Assembly: GCF_001907695.1 (NCBI RefSeq)
Contig: NZ_KV880637.1
Location: 930,001-994,000, forward strand
Reading direction: 5' to 3'
From: Thalassospira sp. TSL5-1
GTDB lineage: Bacteria; Pseudomonadota; Alphaproteobacteria; Rhodospirillales; Thalassospiraceae
Length of the DNA: 64,000 nucleotides
Positions within the stretch are counted from its first letter, which is position 1, and each line of letters begins with the position of its first letter. The position numbers and the translations under genes are program-made. Below, one piece after another: positions 46,222 through 55,486 of the stretch. The notes under the pieces are model-generated. The model worked only from the letters and a program-made list of their open reading frames with translations. It searched no databases and was not told where the DNA came from.

Positions 46222-48222
46222 ATGTTTAAGAAAATCCTGATTGCCAACCGCGGCGAAATTGCCTGCCGTGTGATTAAATCCGCCCGCAAAATGGGCATCG
46301 CCACCGTGGCGGTGTATTCGGATGCCGATAAAAACGCCCTGCATGTGCAAATGGCCGATGAAGCCGTGCATATCGGTGCTGCACCATCTAACCAGTCCTA
46401 TCTGCTGATTGATAAAATCATCGCGGCATGCAAACAGACCGGGGCCGAGGCCGTGCATCCCGGATACGGTTTCCTGTCGGAAAATCAGAATTTTGCCAAG
46501 GCCCTGGCCGAAGCCGAAATTGAATTTATCGGCCCGCCGACCGGTGCCATTGGCGCGATGGGCGATAAAATCACCTCGAAAAAAATTGCCGCCGATGCCG
46601 GTGTTTCCACCGTGCCGGGCTATATGGGCGTGATCAAGGATACCGACGAGGCCGTTAAAATTGCCAACGAAGTTGGTTATCCGGTGATGCTTAAGGCATC
46701 GGCCGGCGGGGGCGGCAAGGGCATGCGGATTGCCCATAATGATGCCGAATGCCGCGAAGGGTTTGAACGTGCCACCTCCGAAGCTGCCTCCAGCTTTGGC
46801 GATGATCGTGTCTTTATTGAAAAGTTTGTCGAACAACCGCGCCATATTGAAATTCAGGTGCTGGCCGATAAACACGGCAATGCCATTTACCTTGGCGAAC
46901 GCGAATGTTCCATTCAGCGTCGCCACCAAAAGGTAGTGGAAGAAGCCCCATCCCCCTTTATCGACCCTGAAACTCGCAAGGCCATGGGCGAACAGGCCGT
47001 GGCACTGGCGCGCGCGGTCGATTATTGCTCCGCCGGGACGGTGGAATTCATTGTCGATAAAGACAAAAACTTCTACTTCCTGGAAATGAATACCCGCCTG
47101 CAGGTCGAACATCCGGTGACGGAACTGGTGACCAAGCAGGATCTGGTTGAATGGATGATCCGCATTGCATATGGCGAAGAACTGACCCTGCATCAGGAGG
47201 ACGTCACCCTGACCGGTTGGGCGATGGAAACCCGCATCTATGCCGAGGACCCGTTTCGCGAATTTCTGCCCTCCACCGGTCGCCTTGTCCATTACCAGCC
47301 GCCCGTTGAAACAGATAATGTCCGGGTTGATACCGGCGTGTTCGAGGGCGGTGAAATTTCCATGTTCTACGACCCGATGGTGGCAAAGCTGGTCAGCTAT
47401 GGTGCTGACCGGGACGAGGCCATCCATCATATGCGACGTGCACTGGATGCCTATTTTATTCGTGGCATTTCGCACAATATTCCGTTTCTGGCGGCGGTGA
47501 TGGCCAATAAGCGCTTCCAGGATGGCAATATCACCACCAACTTCATTGCCGAAGAATACCCGCATGGGTTCTCGGCCGATGATCTGCCCAATGATGACCC
47601 GCAAACCCTGATCACGGTGGCGGCCTATATCAATCAGCGCATGGCCGAACGCAATGGCGGCATTAGCGGCCAGTTCCGCGACAATGCCGCCCCGGTGCAT
47701 GAAAGCTGGGTTGCCGTCACCGGTGATGATCATACCCCGTTTGACATCGAAATTGATGGCGTTAACGGTGATTACATTGTCGCCATTGGCGATCGCAGCT
47801 TTGGTGTGGTGTCGGACTGGAAAATTGGCGATAGCCTGTTTTTCGGCGAAATTGATGGCGTGCCGCTATGTGTGCAGGTCGATATCGATGGGACTGGCTA
47901 TCGCCTGGCAACCAATGGCGTACAAAAAAACATCAAGGTTTTGCGCCCGCGTATCGCCGAACTGCAAAAATTGATGCCGTTCAAGGCCCCGCCAGACATG
48001 TCCAACTTCCTGCTTTCCCCGATGCCGGGCCTTTTGGTCAAGGTCTCGGTCGAGGAAGGGCAAACCGTCCAGCCGGGTCAGGAATTGTGCATTCTCGAAG
48101 CCATGAAAATGGAAAACGTGCTGAAAGCCGAAAGCAAGGGCGTGATCAAAACCATCCACGCCAAGCAGGGTGCGAACCTGTCGGTCGATGCCATTATCAT
48201 CGAGTTTGAAAAAGACGTATAA
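46222..48222 (+). CDS. pccA: Propionyl/acetyl-CoA carboxylase alpha subunit (biotin carboxylase and BCCP)
   Basis: 666 residues. Biotin carboxylase (residues 1–450): FKKILIANRGEIACRVIKSARKMG, ASAGGGGKGMRIA, and EMNTRLQVEHPVTELVT. A middle BT region (about 455–585) binds the beta subunit, and a C-terminal biotinyl domain has EAMKMENV, with the biotinylated Lys. ATG 46222 chosen; a frame open from 46129 overlaps pccB. It completes propionyl-CoA carboxylase with pccB and is followed by a strong terminator. Confidence 0.94.
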   Translation: MFKKILIANRGEIACRVIKSARKMGIATVAVYSDADKNALHVQMADEAVHIGAAPSNQSYLLIDKIIAACKQTGAEAVHPGYGFLSENQNFAKALAEAEIEFIGPPTGAIGAMGDKITSKKIAADAGVSTVPGYMGVIKDTDEAVKIANEVGYPVMLKASAGGGGKGMRIAHNDAECREGFERATSEAASSFGDDRVFIEKFVEQPRHIEIQVLADKHGNAIYLGERECSIQRRHQKVVEEAPSPFIDPETRKAMGEQAVALARAVDYCSAGTVEFIVDKDKNFYFLEMNTRLQVEHPVTELVTKQDLVEWMIRIAYGEELTLHQEDVTLTGWAMETRIYAEDPFREFLPSTGRLVHYQPPVETDNVRVDTGVFEGGEISMFYDPMVAKLVSYGADRDEAIHHMRRALDAYFIRGISHNIPFLAAVMANKRFQDGNITTNFIAEEYPHGFSADDLPNDDPQTLITVAAYINQRMAERNGGISGQFRDNAAPVHESWVAVTGDDHTPFDIEIDGVNGDYIVAIGDRSFGVVSDWKIGDSLFFGEIDGVPLCVQVDIDGTGYRLATNGVQKNIKVLRPRIAELQKLMPFKAPPDMSNFLLSPMPGLLVKVSVEEGQTVQPGQELCILEAMKMENVLKAESKGVIKTIHAKQGANLSVDAIIIEFEKDV

Positions 48223-48655
48223 CAGACAGATATTTCTCGCGGTGTGACACGGTTTGATCAGTGCGAGAATGTGTTTTGATGAAAATGGGCCAACGGCAGA
48301 GAGAGCCGTTGGCCCATTTTTTAATTTAAAGTTGAATTCTGGTGGCGCGTGTCAAGGGATAGTGATGCCAGGTGTTTGTTCTTTAGTATTATGCTTTTAG
48401 GTAGGTTTTTCTTTGCATGTGCGTATGAAGAATTAGACGTGTTGGCTTGTCGAAAAAATATTGTTTAGATATCGATAGTTTGCTGCTTTTTTTAAGTAAT
48501 TAAATTTTTGGCCTCGCTGCATCAGCAGAATTCGGCATCTTGGTGATTATACCACCCTTGACTTAAGTCATATTTTCAATACTCAAAAGTATATATAAAC
48601 CATACCAAAGTGTATGTTTTATGATGGCTGGATATGACGGGGAGAGGGAGTCAGG
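48223..48655. other. AT-rich region upstream of the chemoreceptor
   Basis: About 430 bases, no gene. It is notably AT-rich from 48330 to 48600. TTGACT at 48558 overlaps a perfect 12-base palindrome TGACTTAAGTCA (48559–48570), and ATACT–CAAA–AGTAT follows; together they may be the chemoreceptor promoter and an operator, but no good -10 has normal spacing. Confidence 0.5.
48282..48322 (+). terminator. Terminator of pccBA
   Basis: A 16-base perfect stem, AAAATGGGCCAACGGC with GCCGTTGGCCCATTTT, loop AGAGAGA, followed by TT. It is the most stable hairpin in the window. Confidence 0.93.
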
Positions 48656-50848
48656 ATGTCAGTTTTCACTTTGTCGCGTATAAAATCAATTCAACTCAAG
48701 ATTGCTTTGGTGTCAGGGACCTGCCTGTTGGTAACAGTTGCGGCTTTGGTCGGGTACAATCTCGTTTCTACTCGTGTCAGCAATGATCAGACAACAGCCG
48801 AAGTTATGGGAATTGTCGACAGTCAGGTAAAAGAAATACTGTTAAATCGTGCCCGTCTTGAGGCGAAAAAAATTCAGTCGGAGCTTGATACGGCGTTTGA
48901 TGTCGCCCGTAATATGGCACATGTATTTTCGGTGCTGGCAGATAGCGGAAATGCCGGGACAGCCGATGCTGAACGGCGTCGCCAGTTCAACGCTCTTTTG
49001 AAAAAGGTCTTGCAGGAAAACGGTGCGTTTAACGGTACATATTCTGCGTGGGAGCCAAACGCCCTTGATGGCAATGATGCGCTTTTTAAAGGCAATCGGG
49101 AACTGGGATCGGATGAATCCGGGCGGTTTTTGCCATATTGGACACGCAATACCAATGGTGACATCGCCATTCAGCCACTTGTTGAATATGACAGCAGCGA
49201 AAAACATGCCAATGGGTTGATAAAGGGGGATTGGTATATTTCGCCTGCCAATACCGGCAAGGAAAATATATTGGGTCCGCTTCCCTATATTGTACAGGGA
49301 AAGTCGGTGTTTTTGGCGACCATGTCGGTGCCGATCATGATCAACGGTAAATTTTCCGGGGTCGCCGGGGCCGATTATAATCTTGATTTTGTTCAAAAGC
49401 TTGCCGTTTCCGTCGATGCCTCGATTTATGAAGGACGGGGGAATGTCGTGATCATGGGCAATGATGGGTTGATTGTCGCCAATAGCAAAAATCCCGGTTC
49501 AATCGGGCAAAGTACGGCATCTGTTGGTGCGGAATGGCGTGCGGGATTTGATGCGGTGCAGTCAGGCACCGGCATTGTCGAGGACGACGCATCATCCCCG
49601 GATATTGAAGTTTATGCGCCAGTAAAAATGGGGATTGACCAACATCCTTGGGCCATTCTGATTTCTGTCCCGCGTGAAGTGGTTCAAGCTACTGTTAACC
49701 AGTTGGAAGCCGATATTCACATCCGGACATCGAACAGTATTTTCTGGTCGGTGATGGTGGGGCTGGTCATTGCGGTTGCGGCTATTGCGTTAATTGTGCT
49801 GGCTGCACGCAGCATTGCCAAACCCATTCGCAGTTGTGCCGATTTTGCTAACGGTATTGCACGCAACGATTTTGACCAAACCCTGCATATTGAACAGCAG
49901 GACGAAGTTGGCGTGCTGGCCCAGGCTCTGCGCAAGATGCTGGAGGATTTAAAGCGCAACATCGCCCAGCGTGCCGAAGACCAGGCCCGGGCCGAGGAAG
50001 AACGACGCCAGGCCCTGAATGCAATGGCCGACGAATTTGAATCATCGGTTGGCGGGCTGGTATCTGGTGTGACGATGGCGGCAACGGAATTGCAGGCAAC
50101 GGCAAAGTCCATGTCGCAAACGGCCAATACCACCAGCGAACGGGCGGTCGTTGTGGCGGCCGCCTCCGAACAGACGGCCAAAAATGTACAAACCGTTGCC
50201 TCCGCCACCGAGGAACTTTCGGCATCCTTTGTCGAGATTGGCGCACGTGTTGAGGAATCGACCGAAATTATTGCATCCGCTGTGCGTCAGGCCCTTGATA
50301 CCAACGCAAAGGTGCGCGGGCTGAATGACGCCGCCCAGAAAATCGACGAGGTTGTTTTGCTGATCAATGATATTGCCGGTAAAACCAACCTGCTGGCGCT
50401 GAATGCCACAATCGAGGCTGCCCGCGCGGGGGATGCAGGCAAGGGATTTGCCGTTGTGGCCTCTGAAGTTAAAACACTTGCCACCCAGACCGCCCGCGCC
50501 ACCGACGAGATTGCCGGGCAAATCCGGGCCATTCAGGAGGCAACCGGCAGTTCCGCCATTGCGATCAAGGAGATTTCCGACACCATTAGCAGTGTGAATG
50601 ATATTTCGACGGGCATTGCATCTGCCATTCAGGAGCAAACGGCGGCCACACAGGAAATTTCGCGCAATATCTCGCAGGCGGCGTCGGGCACGGCGGATGT
50701 GTCCTCCAACATCGACGATGTCACCCGTGCTGCTGGCGAAACCGGCGGGGCTGCCGACGAGGTGCTAACAGCCGCCGCCGAGCTTGGCAAAAACGGGACC
50801 TCGCTTATGGACCAGGTTGAAATCTTTCTTAAGACGGTCCGGCGTTAA
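48656..50848 (+). CDS. Methyl-accepting chemotaxis protein with dCache sensor
   Basis: 730 residues. Membrane segment 1 (LKIALVSGTCLLVTVAALVGY), a large periplasmic dCache-type sensor to about residue 355, membrane segment 2 (SVMVGLVIAVAAIALIVLAA), a HAMP domain, and the cytoplasmic signalling domain with LINDIAGKTNLLALNATIEAARAGDAGKGFAVVASEVKTLA (about residues 564–605). It relays ligand signals to CheA/CheW. No C-terminal NWETF-like tether. Ligand unknown. A GGGAGAGGGAG-like site precedes ATG 48656. Confidence 0.94.
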   Translation: MSVFTLSRIKSIQLKIALVSGTCLLVTVAALVGYNLVSTRVSNDQTTAEVMGIVDSQVKEILLNRARLEAKKIQSELDTAFDVARNMAHVFSVLADSGNAGTADAERRRQFNALLKKVLQENGAFNGTYSAWEPNALDGNDALFKGNRELGSDESGRFLPYWTRNTNGDIAIQPLVEYDSSEKHANGLIKGDWYISPANTGKENILGPLPYIVQGKSVFLATMSVPIMINGKFSGVAGADYNLDFVQKLAVSVDASIYEGRGNVVIMGNDGLIVANSKNPGSIGQSTASVGAEWRAGFDAVQSGTGIVEDDASSPDIEVYAPVKMGIDQHPWAILISVPREVVQATVNQLEADIHIRTSNSIFWSVMVGLVIAVAAIALIVLAARSIAKPIRSCADFANGIARNDFDQTLHIEQQDEVGVLAQALRKMLEDLKRNIAQRAEDQARAEEERRQALNAMADEFESSVGGLVSGVTMAATELQATAKSMSQTANTTSERAVVVAAASEQTAKNVQTVASATEELSASFVEIGARVEESTEIIASAVRQALDTNAKVRGLNDAAQKIDEVVLLINDIAGKTNLLALNATIEAARAGDAGKGFAVVASEVKTLATQTARATDEIAGQIRAIQEATGSSAIAIKEISDTISSVNDISTGIASAIQEQTAATQEISRNISQAASGTADVSSNIDDVTRAAGETGGAADEVLTAAAELGKNGTSLMDQVEIFLKTVRR

Positions 50849-50894
50849 GCAGGGACGAAATGCAGGGGCCAGAAGGGCTGTTGTATTGGCTTTG

Positions 50895-50930
50895 GGCACC
50901 TTCGCCAATTCGCGAAGGTGCCTTTTTTTA
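50895..50930 (+). terminator. Terminator of the chemoreceptor gene
   Basis: GGCACCTTCGC (50895–50905) pairs with GCGAAGGTGCC (50912–50922), followed by TTTTTTT. Confidence 0.93.
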
Positions 50931-51014
50931 TTTTGTCGGCTTTATTTTGTCCGCGTAGGACGGGTAAAAACGCAAAGCTGCCAGGGCATTCCCGGCGGCT
51001 TTGCCGTTTTGGTT

Positions 51015-51749
51015 TTAGAACGCGCTGACAGTCGGGCGGATGATCAGTTCGTTGATATCCACGTCTTTGGGCTGTTCGATGGCGTAGGCGACGCCGCGCG
51101 CGATGGCGTCAGGGCTGAGGCTGGTTTTACGGAATTCCTTCAGCGCATTTTTCGATGTTTCTTCGGTAATGTCATTGCCCAGTTCGGTTTCAACAACGCC
51201 CGGGCAAATGGTGGTGACGCGCGTGGTTTGGGATTCCTGGCGCAGGCCTTCGGAAATGGCCCAAACGGCATATTTGGTTGCACAATAAACCGCCCCCGTT
51301 GGCACCACCATGTGCGCCCCGATCGAGGCGGTATTGATGAAATGCCCGGATCCCTGCTTTTCAAAAACCGGCAGGGCGGCATTGATGCCATTCAGAACAC
51401 CGCGAATATTAACATCAATCATGCGGTTCCATTCATCGGTTTTGCGCGATGCCAGCATGGAAAGCGGCATGATCCCGGCGTTGGAGAACAGCACGTCCAG
51501 TTTGCCAAAATGCTCTATCGCGTAATCGACAAAGTCCTGCATGTTTTGCGCATCGGTAACATCAAGCCTGGCGAAGGCCGCTTTGCCCCCATTGGCATTG
51601 ATTTCATTTGCCAGGACTTCAAGGCGTTCGGTGCGTCTTGCACCCAAAAGAATGCAGGCACCTTTTTGTGCCAACAGGCGTGCTGTTGCCGCGCCAATAC
51701 CGCTGCTCGCACCGGTGATGGCAACGACCTTGTTTTTAATTTCGGACAT
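51015..51749 (-). CDS. SDR family oxidoreductase
   Basis: 244 residues, a classical SDR: TGASSGIGAATARLL (residues 12–26) binds NAD(P), VLFSNAGIMP, then catalytic Ser/Tyr/Lys (IGAHMVVPTGAVYCATKYAVWAISEGLRQE). RT/GARR after strand 2 suggests NADPH. Substrate unknown. ATG 51749 chosen over ATG 51761, as GGAGAC lies just before it. Confidence 0.9.
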   Translation of the reverse strand: MSEIKNKVVAITGASSGIGAATARLLAQKGACILLGARRTERLEVLANEINANGGKAAFARLDVTDAQNMQDFVDYAIEHFGKLDVLFSNAGIMPLSMLASRKTDEWNRMIDVNIRGVLNGINAALPVFEKQGSGHFINTASIGAHMVVPTGAVYCATKYAVWAISEGLRQESQTTRVTTICPGVVETELGNDITEETSKNALKEFRKTSLSPDAIARGVAYAIEQPKDVDINELIIRPTVSAF

Positions 51750-51777
51750 CAAAGTCTCCATTTCTTATTGGGGAATC

Positions 51778-51816
51778 AGGTTTTGTGTGTTTGCGATCTG
51801 CTGATGGACAAAACCT
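51778..51816. promoter_or_regulatory. Inverted repeat upstream of the SDR gene
   Basis: AGGTTTTGT (51778–51786) and ACAAAACCT (51808–51816) are a perfect 9+9 inverted repeat with a 21-base spacer, starting 29 bases before the SDR start. It may be a two-site operator looping the promoter, or an RNA stem. Confidence 0.45.
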
Positions 51817-52080
51817 AAGTTGGAGACAGGATTTTCAAAAGACACACTCTGCCTGAATGATTGCACAAAACGACAACGCGCCACATTGGCGGTATTCGCG
51901 CAAAAGTGATCCGTCAGGTTAAATTGGGGCCTTCGATGCCTAGTAACGGTTTTAAAACGCATTAACTATAAACAATGCAGGACTTTACCAGGTGTTTGCT
52001 CTGGCTTATGGTCGGCGGTCCTGTCGCAAGCGGCCCCAAAGGGGCGGCAGGTTTATAAAAAACGAAACAAGAGAGTGTGA
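51817..52080. other. Intergenic region between SDR and HAD genes
   Basis: With the SDR leader this gap totals about 330 bases. No gene or clear promoter is visible apart from the inverted repeat listed separately. A GAGAGTGTGA ribosome-like sequence leads to the HAD ATG. Confidence 0.5.
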
Positions 52081-52815
52081 ATGTTCAAGCTGGTTGCCTT
52101 TGATGGCGATGATACGCTTTGGCACAATGAACCGTTATTCCGCGACGCCCATGTGCGTTTGCGCGCCATGCTGGAAAACTACGGCGATAGCAAGACCGTG
52201 GATGAGCGGCTTTACAAGGCGGAACTCGAAAATCTGTCGATTTACGGTTACGGAATCACCGGGTTCACCCTGTCGATGATTGAAACCGCCATCGAGATTT
52301 CCGACAAGCAAATCACGGCGGCGGAAATTCACGAGCTGGCCGAAATCGGCAAATCCATGCTGCGCGCGCCCACCCGGCTGATTGACGGGGCCACCACCGT
52401 GCTGGAGCATTTCGCCCGCACGCCCGATTGCAAACTGGTCTTGATCACCAAGGGGGATTTGATCGCCCAGCAGCTTAAAATCGAACGCTCCGGGCTGGAA
52501 AAGCTGTTTGACGGGGTCGAGATCGTTTCGGAAAAAGACCCGCTGACCTATCGCAACATTTTTGGGCGTTATGGTGTGGAGCCTTATGAGGCCGTGATGA
52601 TTGGCAATTCGATGAAGTCCGATATTTTGCCGGTTCTCGAATGCGGTGGGGCGGCCATTCATATCCCCTATGAAATTACCTGGGTGCATGAAATGGTTGG
52701 TCAGATCGAAATTGAAAATGACCTGTTTTGTGAGGCCGCCGACATTGCGCAGGTGCCCGAACTGATTACATCTTTAAGCAAAGAGCTTGACTGTGAGAGG
52801 ATGGAAAATGTCTGA
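52081..52815 (+). CDS. HAD family hydrolase
   Basis: 244 residues. Motif I AFDGDDTLWHNE (residues 6–17), motif II VLITKGD, motif III Lys in SEKDPLTY and motif IV MIGNSMKSDILPVLECGG, with a helical cap. The GDDTLWHNE variant is common in alphaproteobacterial HADs; the substrate is unknown. The last eight bases overlap the start of the DUF1244 gene, which implies translational coupling. Confidence 0.88.
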   Translation: MFKLVAFDGDDTLWHNEPLFRDAHVRLRAMLENYGDSKTVDERLYKAELENLSIYGYGITGFTLSMIETAIEISDKQITAAEIHELAEIGKSMLRAPTRLIDGATTVLEHFARTPDCKLVLITKGDLIAQQLKIERSGLEKLFDGVEIVSEKDPLTYRNIFGRYGVEPYEAVMIGNSMKSDILPVLECGGAAIHIPYEITWVHEMVGQIEIENDLFCEAADIAQVPELITSLSKELDCERMENV

Positions 52816-53191
52816 TTGTGCCGGATCAACCCTGAGCAACGAAGCTGCCACCGGCAATGGTGTTGCCGCCGAACTGGATGCCCAGACCCGGTTGGAACTG
52901 GAAGCAGCCGCCTTTCGCGGTTTGGTCGGCCATTTGCAAAACCGCAAGGATGTGCAGAATATCGACCTTATGAACCTGGCGGGGTTTTGCCGCAACTGCC
53001 TGGCGAAATGGTATTTGGCCGCCGCCCGCGAGCATGATGTGGCAATGGATTATGACCAGGCCCGCGAGGTGGTCTATGGCATGACCTATGATCAGTGGAA
53101 AGACAATTATCAGGCACCGGCCAGTGAAGAGCAAAAGCGTCTGTTTAAGGAAAACGCCCATTTGCATGCGGTGATTCCGGGCGCGAAATAA
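52808..53191 (+). CDS. DUF1244 family protein
   Basis: 127 residues. The first 30 are variable; the rest is DUF1244: FRGLVGHLQNRKDVQNIDLMNLAGFCRNCLAKWYLAAAREHDVAMDYDQAREVVYGMTYDQWKDNYQ. The invariant GFCRNC pair of cysteines could bind metal, but no function is known. ATG 52808 follows GAGAGGATGG and overlaps the HAD stop. Confidence 0.9.
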   Translation: MSDCAGSTLSNEAATGNGVAAELDAQTRLELEAAAFRGLVGHLQNRKDVQNIDLMNLAGFCRNCLAKWYLAAAREHDVAMDYDQAREVVYGMTYDQWKDNYQAPASEEQKRLFKENAHLHAVIPGAK

Positions 53192-53237
53192 CACAGTTAT
53201 TTGCGCAGAACGGCGCAACCGGAAAGGAAGGTGTGAT

Positions 53238-53555
53238 ATGGCACAGACCGATCCCGACCCGCAAACCGGCAATGGTGATATTGCTGTTCTGGTACGTATC
53301 GAAGGCCGGGTTCAGGGCGTTTGGTTTCGCGCCTGGACCGTAGAGCAGGCCCGGAAACGCGGATTAACCGGTTGGGTGCGAAACCGTCAGGATGGTACTG
53401 TCGAGGCGGTATTTTGCGGTGCGCCATCGGCGGTGCAATCCATGTTGGGGGCTGCGCGCCAGGGCCCGGAAGCCGCACGGGTAGACCGCCTTCATGAAGA
53501 GGCGATTCCCATTGTCGAAGAATTTACCGGCTTTGAGAAACGCACCACGCTTTAG
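53238..53555 (+). CDS. Acylphosphatase
   Basis: 105 residues. RVQGVWFRAWT holds the phosphate-binding Arg (about residue 28) and GWVRNRQDGTVEAVF the catalytic Asn (about residue 47). It hydrolyses acyl phosphates. An AAGGAAGG site precedes ATG 53238. The N-terminus is some ten residues longer than usual. It follows DUF1244 by 46 bases and ends with a terminator. Confidence 0.92.
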   Translation: MAQTDPDPQTGNGDIAVLVRIEGRVQGVWFRAWTVEQARKRGLTGWVRNRQDGTVEAVFCGAPSAVQSMLGAARQGPEAARVDRLHEEAIPIVEEFTGFEKRTTL

Positions 53556-53591
53556 CAGATGGCACACTCGGCATGACCCTGAATTTTCTGT

Positions 53592-53621
53592 CGGCGTGAT
53601 TTGCATAATCGCGCCGTTTTT
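53592..53621 (+). terminator. Terminator of the HAD–DUF1244–acylphosphatase unit
   Basis: CGGCG-t-GATT pairs with AATC-g-CGCCG around TGCAT, followed by TTTTTGTTTT. Confidence 0.85.
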
Positions 53622-53774
53622 GTTTTGGTGCCTGACGGTATGACCGGTGGCCGATACGGGGCTTTCTTTAATTTGTGATAAAAAAGGGGTTTTCAACGGC
53701 GTACAACGTGGCATCCTGCCTGTGATCCTGACCGTGCGGTCAACCGCCCGTCAGATAACAGGGAGCATGAAAAG

Positions 53775-54617
53775 ATGAACGCATTTATGAAAATGGCGGG
53801 TGTCACCGCACTTGCCACTCTGGTTTCTTTTGCAGCCCAGGCACAGGACGCAAAACCGAATGACGGCCTGAATGCCACCTTGTGGTACCAGACCTCGGTT
53901 GAATTCAAAACCACGGCAAGGTCGGTTTATGCCGGGGCAGAGCGCCTGCTGGGTGCCGCGATTGGTGATCATAGCTGGTCTGCCGCCCTGGAGCAGGGCG
54001 AAAATTACATGTCCAAACAGCCCGCGATTGTTTTGGATGTTGATGAAACCGTGCTCGATAACTCGGCTTATCAGGCCTGGGTGGTGACGAAAGATACGTC
54101 TTATAGCTCCAAAACCTGGGCAGAGTTCGTAAATGCTGAAATTTCCACGCCGATACCCGGTGCGCTGGAACTGACCAAGGCCGCCGCGGAAAAGGGTGTG
54201 GCAGTTTATTACGTTACCAACCGGAAAGCCCCTGAAGAAGCAGCCACCATTGCCAACCTGAAAAAATATGGCTTCCCTTATGCCGATGCTGACCATGTGA
54301 TGGTCCGTGGGGAAAAGAAAGAGTGGACATCTGAAAAGGGGACACGTCGGGAGGCCGTTGCTGCCAATCACCGTATCATCATGATGTTTGGCGATAACTT
54401 TGGCGATTTTGTCGATGATATGGGCGGCGATATAAAAGGCCGCCTGGCCAAGATGGACGAATATTCGACCTATTGGGGCGAACGCTGGTTCATGCTGCCC
54501 AACCCGACCTACGGATCATGGGAATCGGCTGCCTTTGGCGATAACTGGAAGCTCTCGCCCGAAGAACGCCGCCAGATGAAATATGATGCTCTGAATGACT
54601 GGAACGGCCCGAAATAA
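53775..54617 (+). CDS. Secreted HAD acid phosphatase, e(P4)/class C-like
   Basis: 280 residues. A signal peptide (MNAFMKMAGVTALATLVSFAAQAQD) without a lipobox Cys, so unlike H. influenzae e(P4) this is probably soluble and periplasmic. HAD motif I is IVLDVDETVLDNSAYQ, motif II YYVTNRK and motif IV MMFGDNFGDFVDD. These enzymes dephosphorylate nucleotides and other monoesters. The gene stands alone. Confidence 0.9.
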   Translation: MNAFMKMAGVTALATLVSFAAQAQDAKPNDGLNATLWYQTSVEFKTTARSVYAGAERLLGAAIGDHSWSAALEQGENYMSKQPAIVLDVDETVLDNSAYQAWVVTKDTSYSSKTWAEFVNAEISTPIPGALELTKAAAEKGVAVYYVTNRKAPEEAATIANLKKYGFPYADADHVMVRGEKKEWTSEKGTRREAVAANHRIIMMFGDNFGDFVDDMGGDIKGRLAKMDEYSTYWGERWFMLPNPTYGSWESAAFGDNWKLSPEERRQMKYDALNDWNGPK

Positions 54618-54650
54618 TCCGTCGGGATTTTTCAGGCCCGGTATTTAAAA

Positions 54651-54680
54651 GGGGCCGGGCGTTGTGTCCGGCCCCATCTC
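54651..54680 (-). terminator. Terminator of the DUF4336 gene
   Basis: GGGGCCGG (54651–54658) and CCGGCCCC (54668–54675) form a perfect stem. On the minus strand it is followed by TTTT; it may also serve the plus-strand phosphatase gene. Confidence 0.75.
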
Positions 54681-54709
54681 TATTCTGCCAAAAATCGCGT
54701 GGGATTATT

Positions 54710-55453
54710 TTACACCCAGGCAAAGGCGCGTTTTAATTCGGCAACGGCATTTTTGTCATACCAGCGGCCATGCGCCAGAATGATGCGTTCCGGGTTCCAG
54801 GCAATCATCTGGTCCACCGCCTTGCGCAGGGCGGGTTTATGGCCCATGAAGGTGGCGCGCATGTCACGCGGGGCCGCACCATGCGGGTCCATTGTGCCAA
54901 ACAGGCGCACCAAAAACCGCCAGATCGGGCTTTTGATTTTGTGGGCCTCAAAATTTTCGATCAGATCGGTCAGGATCAGGGTGCGTGATGCGCGATGAAA
55001 AAATACCGCCTCGGTCAAATAACTGCCACTTACCACCACCTGGTCAAGCTCGCCCGACCAGCCCGGATCGGCGACATCGTCCAATATATGATCAAGGCGA
55101 ATGTTAATCCCGTTATCTTTGGCGCGTTTGGCAATGCCCGCCACGCCAAAACTTTCTGCCGCCGGATAGGCCTGCATCCATTCCGGGATGCTGGCATAAT
55201 GGATGGTATTGGGCGCAATCAGATAGCGCACCGGGCCCAGTTCATCAATCTGTGCCTTTAGCTCCGGCGAGATTTTAACCGGCGAATGCAGCCATATATC
55301 GCCGTTATTTTGGCGAATAACCGTCATTCGGGTGGGAAAAGGCAGGCTTACGCCCATATAGCGAAAACCGATTACCGGGCCATCTACCAGCCAGATATTG
55401 TCATCGATTGGCTTTAAGACATTCAGGGGCTGATAGGTTTCAATTTTAAACAT
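54710..55453 (-). CDS. DUF4336 domain protein, metallo-beta-lactamase-like
   Basis: 247 residues: LKPIDDNIWLVDGPVIGFRYMGVSLPFPTRMTVIRQNNGDIWLHSPVKIS and LDQVVVSGSYLTEAVFFHRASRTLILTDLIENFE are typical of DUF4336, distantly related to the metallo-beta-lactamase fold. The HxHxDH metal motif is not intact (IAPNTIHYASIP instead), so hydrolase activity is doubtful. Function unknown. Confidence 0.85.
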   Translation of the reverse strand: MFKIETYQPLNVLKPIDDNIWLVDGPVIGFRYMGVSLPFPTRMTVIRQNNGDIWLHSPVKISPELKAQIDELGPVRYLIAPNTIHYASIPEWMQAYPAAESFGVAGIAKRAKDNGINIRLDHILDDVADPGWSGELDQVVVSGSYLTEAVFFHRASRTLILTDLIENFEAHKIKSPIWRFLVRLFGTMDPHGAAPRDMRATFMGHKPALRKAVDQMIAWNPERIILAHGRWYDKNAVAELKRAFAWV

Positions 55454-55486
55454 GTATACCCGGCAAACATTAGTGAAACTACATAT

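Noticed and set aside
45928-47733. 601-codon open frame on the minus strand opposite pccBA
   Set aside because: It is antisense to the well-supported pccB and pccA, its sequence is low-complexity Gly/His/Phe-rich, and it matches no family; such frames come from the codon bias of the real genes.
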